From positions 5,188,872 to 5,252,871 of the forward strand of contig NC_084807.1 of assembly GCF_963583255.1 (NCBI RefSeq): a stretch of 64,000 bases of DNA. The letters run 5' to 3'. This document shows positions 60,425 through 64,000 of the stretch, one piece after another (positions within the stretch are counted from its first letter, which is position 1; each line of letters opens with the position of its first letter). This stretch comes from Pyrus communis (lineage: Eukaryota > Streptophyta > Magnoliopsida > Rosales > Rosaceae). The notes below the pieces were generated by a model, which was not told the origin of the DNA, ran no database searches, and saw nothing but the letters and a program-made list of their open reading frames with translations. The translations under genes were made by a program, and so were the position numbers.

Positions 60425-60632
60425 TCGTTTGGAAGTACATTTAAAATGATTGAAAGCACTTTTAGAGAAAATATTTTGAAGTTCCAAAGAATATTTTCAC
60501 CAAAAATATTTTAGGTTCCAAAAGCACTTGAAGTACTTATCCAAGATGCATTTGTATTTTTACTAAGGATTGGTTTCAAAAATATTTTCGCCAAAAGTTT
60601 TTCAATAATTTTAAAAGCACTTCCAAACAAGT
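60425..60632. mobile_element. Fold-back MITE copy 3
   Basis: It runs from GTTTGGAAGTACATTTAAAA to TTTTAAAAGCACTTCCAAAC, clear inverted ends. The centre TTCCAAAAGCACTTGAAGTA matches the copies at 48540 and 49115. It is the best preserved of the three. Confidence 0.75.
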
Positions 60633-60989
60633 CTATATATCTAAACTACATATTTACAAAATCTTCTTTGTCAACCAAAAAAGGGTGTAAAAATAATTTA
60701 GTATTATATCATATAAATAAAATCATGGGCAACAACGTTATTTTGCAAGAACAATTTTTGTTATTCTTTTACTTTCCTCACTAACATGTCATCATAGCAT
60801 ATCTCTAATTTTAAAAATATAAATATAAACTTCTCCCAACTCTCACTCCCTCTCTCTTTTGCATTTCTCTTTAATTTATCTATGTCCCATATACTTTAAA
60901 AGAAAACCAAAAAAGAAAAGTTTCTGCTTCGCACACAAAGTGTGTAGGCTTAAGTTAGTTTCACATTAATTAATTTTAGTACAACAATA

Positions 60990-61125
60990 TAATTATAGGG
61001 GTAAGAGGATTGGAACTAAATCACACAATAGGGTTACCATATTAATTTAGTATCTCATAATTCATGAGATTTGAACTAATATATCTTACTTATAAGTGGA
61101 AAAAATAGCACTAAACAATAATATG
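60990..61125 (-). mobile_element. Diverged SINE-like remnant
   Basis: The minus strand keeps CACTTATAAGTAAGATATATTAGTTCAAATCTCATG, with box B-like GTTCAAATCTC in the position seen in the other copies. The tail is eroded. Confidence 0.4.
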
Positions 61126-61160
61126 GCGCCATATCAACTTAAGCTACTCAAATATGACAT

Positions 61161-61305
61161 GGATAGTGTTACTCATACACTCATTTTATCTCACACACTT
61201 CTTTGTTAACTTTTCGTCATAATCTTCTTTAATTCATTCGATTTCACGGCTAAAAGTTGAGAGAGACGTGTGAGAAATAAAATATGTGTATGAATAACAC
61301 TACCC
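61161..61305. mobile_element. MITE, 145 bp, Mutator-like
   Basis: The ends GGATAGTGTTACTCATACAC and GTGTATGAATAACACTACCC are inverted repeats with few mismatches. Identical ATATGACAT flanks (61152-61160 and 61306-61314) form a 9-bp target duplication. Confidence 0.85.
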
Positions 61306-61639
61306 ATATGACATATCAACTTTTTTTTTTCTTTCCAATTTTAATTAAAATGTTTATATCTTCAACTAAAATAGTAAAAAAATATTCTGAACCAACACGA
61401 TCCCAGCTAAAACAACCCCTAGTTTTTTGGATAAATGTTTTACAAGTGCCTATGCCCTATCAACATGGTCAAACATCTATGCAGTTTTGGATATTAGATT
61501 GGTTTTATAAAACTGAATTATTGAAAAAAAATCGGTTTTGTAATTTCTGACGTGACGTGGAAAATACCGCTGACCCACGGAGAAAATGGAAGTTAGTATT
61601 TAAATGAAAAACAATGAAGTACGTGGCATCACCTAATAG

Positions 61640-62394
61640 CTGCCGCTCTCCTCTCTCTCTCTCTCTCTCTGTTCTTTTGGATCGTTCTTCTCTCTCTCTC
61701 CTGTGTTTCTCTGAAATGTTAATTTATAAATTCTGAAATAATTCTCCTCTCTTCTTTGATCTCTCTCTCTCTCTCTTTCTCTTTCTTCCTTTTTTCTCTC
61801 TCTGCGTCTTCAACAATTCTCTCGTTCACTCACATTTGCCTGAAGTTTAGGGTTTTGTTACAGACGAAACTCTCCCTATTTCACCCCTCGCTTTAACATA
61901 CACCCAGTGAGATTAGGAAACCAAAACATTGAAGCTTCAGAGGTACGTCTTCTTCTTCTTCAAACCAATCAAAATTCCAACATTCCCGCGATTTCTCACA
62001 GGGCGATCTATTTTGCCTCCAATTTTCGTGTTTTCTTCTTCCCGGAATCATCCAATTTTCTGAATTGGGTATTTGTAATTTTGTTTTTAGGGGTGTGCGT
62101 TTGCGAGCTATGAATGAGTTTTGATTTTGATTTAGGTCGGTGCTTACTGTTTCTTCGATTGTGTAATTTTCTAAATACGGAGTCAATTTGGGGGTTTCAT
62201 TCTGGATTGCTATAGAATTAGAATGTGAATGTTGGTTAAGTTGCAACTTTTTATTTATTTATGTATTTAATACGTTAGTTTTGACTTTTGGGGTTGGAAA
62301 TGGAGTGTTAAGGTGTAGCTGAGTGGTGGGAATGGAATAGAGGGGGTAAAGGTTGGTGCTTGGGTGCCCTAGTGTCGGATTTGATAGGCTAGTG
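61640..62394 (+). promoter_or_regulatory. CT-rich promoter/leader of the last gene
   Basis: Dense CT runs (61646-61670 and 61759-61776) are followed by a leader with AGGGTTTTGTTACAG. CAGAG|GTACGTC at about 61940 is a possible donor and GGCTAG|TGATG just before the ATG a possible acceptor, so a leader intron is likely. No TATA box was picked. Confidence 0.5.
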
Positions 62395-63552
62395 ATGACG
62401 GATTTTGAGCCGTTACAACAGAAGCCGGAATCCGCTGATGCCTGTGCCGATTTTGAGCGTGGATTTGAGGAATTCATGCGGGGGCACTTGGATGAATGTA
62501 TGTCATTTGCATCATGTAGTTCTCCTCGTAATCCTGATGATGAAGATGATGAGGGTGAGCAGCTTGTGCGGAGGAGACGGAGGTTGGATTTGGAGGGTGA
62601 CGATTTAGCAGAGTCATCTGCTGCACGGCGACACCACTCGCGGATCCTGAGCCGTTGGGCTGCGCAGCAGGCGCAGGAGATGATAACAACGATTGAGAGG
62701 AGGAATCGTGAATCAGAGTTGATGGCACTTGCAGGCCTGCACACGGTTTCGATGCTTGACTCCTCGTTCTTGAGGGAGTCACAGTCTCCTACCTCAAGGC
62801 GGCAGGGGGCTGTTGAGAGGCCAAGTACTCAGGCATCCGCAATATTGCAAATGTGGAGGGAATTAGAGGATGAGCATGTGTTGAATAGAGCGCGTGAAAG
62901 AGTGAGGGAAAGGTTGAGGCATAGGAGGAGTGTTGAGTCTAATACTAATGAGTCGACCACAAATATGTCTGATAGTCGGGGGAGTGAGAATCAGGGTAGT
63001 TTGGCGGACGCAAGTGAGAGTGAGAATGAGTTTGGAACTTGGTCACATGATCAAATAGGTTCACAACGTGAACACGGTGCCAATGACGTGTCTAGTAGAG
63101 AGCAATCTCCTGATCTTGGTGAAGTGGAGAGGGAGAGAGTGAGTCAGATTGTACGGGGATGGATGGAAACTGGCATTGGTGATCGTTCATCCAATGTTGC
63201 TCAGAGAAACACTAATCCCAGAGCAGAGTGGCTTGGTGAGACAGAGCGTGAAAGGGTGAGAATTGTTCGTGAGTGGGTGCAAATGGCAAGTCAGCAACGA
63301 GGAGCTCGTGGGGGCCAGAGGGATGATCAAGTTGCCAGTGGTGGTGCTCAAGTTGATCGAGCTCGTGACGGGACAGTTGCTGACCATGAAGAAGGCCAAC
63401 CAGACCACATTCGCAGGGACATGCGGAGATTGCGTGGAAGACAAGCTCTAATTGATTTGCTTGTAAGGATTGAGAGGGAACGACAAAGGGAGCTCGATTG
63501 TTTGGTGGAGCATCGGGCTGTCTCTGATTTTGCTCATCGAAACCGCATTCAG
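62395..63552 (+). CDS. RING/U-box family protein, first coding exon (gene runs off the window)
   Basis: The ATG at 62395 (MTDFEPLQQKPESADACADF) is the chosen start; an in-frame ATG at 62353 gives a less typical N-terminus. The exon encodes 386 residues and ends at CAG|GTCAGT, phase 0. It has an acidic N-terminus (FMRGHLDECMSFASCSS), a short DDEDDE run, then Arg/Glu-rich helical segments repeating ERERV..IVR.W[MV] (about 255-315) and an Arg-rich end (RQALIDLLVRIERERQREL). No RING finger is in the window; related plant proteins (At5g04460 type, from memory) carry it at the C-terminus. It would be an E3 ubiquitin ligase by family. 63553-64000 is intron sequence. Confidence 0.8.
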
Positions 63553-64000
63553 GTCAGTTGTCTCATGAAGATTGTTTAATAATGTCATTTTAAACATAAT
63601 TCAATTTGCTCCAGTGGTATGGTTGATATTTAAGAATTGTCTGTATCAATGAATGTGATTTCTATGATTGTAGTTTACAGATTTTCTAGAATACTTAAAG
63701 TTTATGCTCAGTAATTTGTCTGGCTTCTTTAGAAGATCAAAATAGCTGGGTACAATTGTTGTCATTTGAGTTGCAGATTAAGTCCGCATATTATGTTTGT
63801 GATCCCATTTTCTATTATGAATTATTTTTTCTGGTCCTATTTGTACCCTTGTATTAGTGGATAAGGATGAGCCAGAGGCCCAGAACTTATGTTTCAAAAT
63901 GGAACGAGTTTTCTTCTTTCTCTGATATACCTTGCTTCTCTCTCAGTGGGAGGTATGGGCTTATTCTTAAGTGTATCATTTTGGGTGCTATATCCAGTTG

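Noticed and set aside
1..64000. tRNA, rRNA genes and CRISPR arrays
   Set aside because: I saw no complete tRNA cloverleaf, rRNA core or regularly spaced repeat array; the tRNA-like boxes belong to SINE copies.

Overview
The window is plant nuclear DNA, AT-rich, with spliced genes, many LTR-element relics, MITEs and tRNA-derived SINE copies. The gene families and repeat style suggest a woody eudicot, possibly Rosaceae (apple/pear tribe). That species guess is an inference from remembered repeat and gene families, not from a search.

Layout. 1-5560 is the 3' two-thirds of an integrated plant pararetrovirus of the florendovirus type: coat/zinc-knuckle region, protease-reverse transcriptase-RNase H, a second ORF, promoter, poly(A) signal and tRNA-Met primer site. 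It ends in a TA microsatellite. 5593-8343 is non-coding repeat-rich DNA. 8344-16488 is an LTR element with two 446-bp LTRs, a tRNA-Met primer site and no gag or pol. Its internal region is packed with short hairpins, and a 2.1-kb solo LTR of another family (5-bp target duplication) is nested inside. 17349-17939 is an intronless secreted glycine-rich protein gene. 20864-26557 (minus) is an eight-exon gene for a triple-KH RNA-binding protein of the BTR1/NOVA-like type, with a solo LTR in intron 3. 29145-32306 is a RING-H2 pseudogene split by a 5'-truncated Copia fragment; its apparently intact paralogue is at 34322-35083. 35996-39590 (minus) is a decayed coiled-coil gene. 44087-48228 is a six-exon DUF1997 gene, probably plastid-targeted. 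48229-61640 is gene-poor, with MITEs, SINEs, an LTR fragment and a hAT transposase relic. 62395 onward is the large first coding exon of a gene of the RING/U-box family related to Arabidopsis At5g04460; its RING end lies outside the window.

The KH gene, the DUF1997 gene and the last gene match, from memory, the neighbouring Arabidopsis loci At5g04430, At5g04440 and At5g04460. They probably form an old conserved block into which the RING-H2 pair, the coiled-coil gene and the repeats were added.

The most unusual signal is the structured, protein-free LTR element. Five of its hairpins share one apical loop of 15 bases while their stems differ and remain paired. This looks like selection on RNA structure, or a peculiar mode of origin, and is the best candidate here for something undescribed. 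All exon limits come from reading splice signals and frame continuity by eye; no transcript or database evidence was available.
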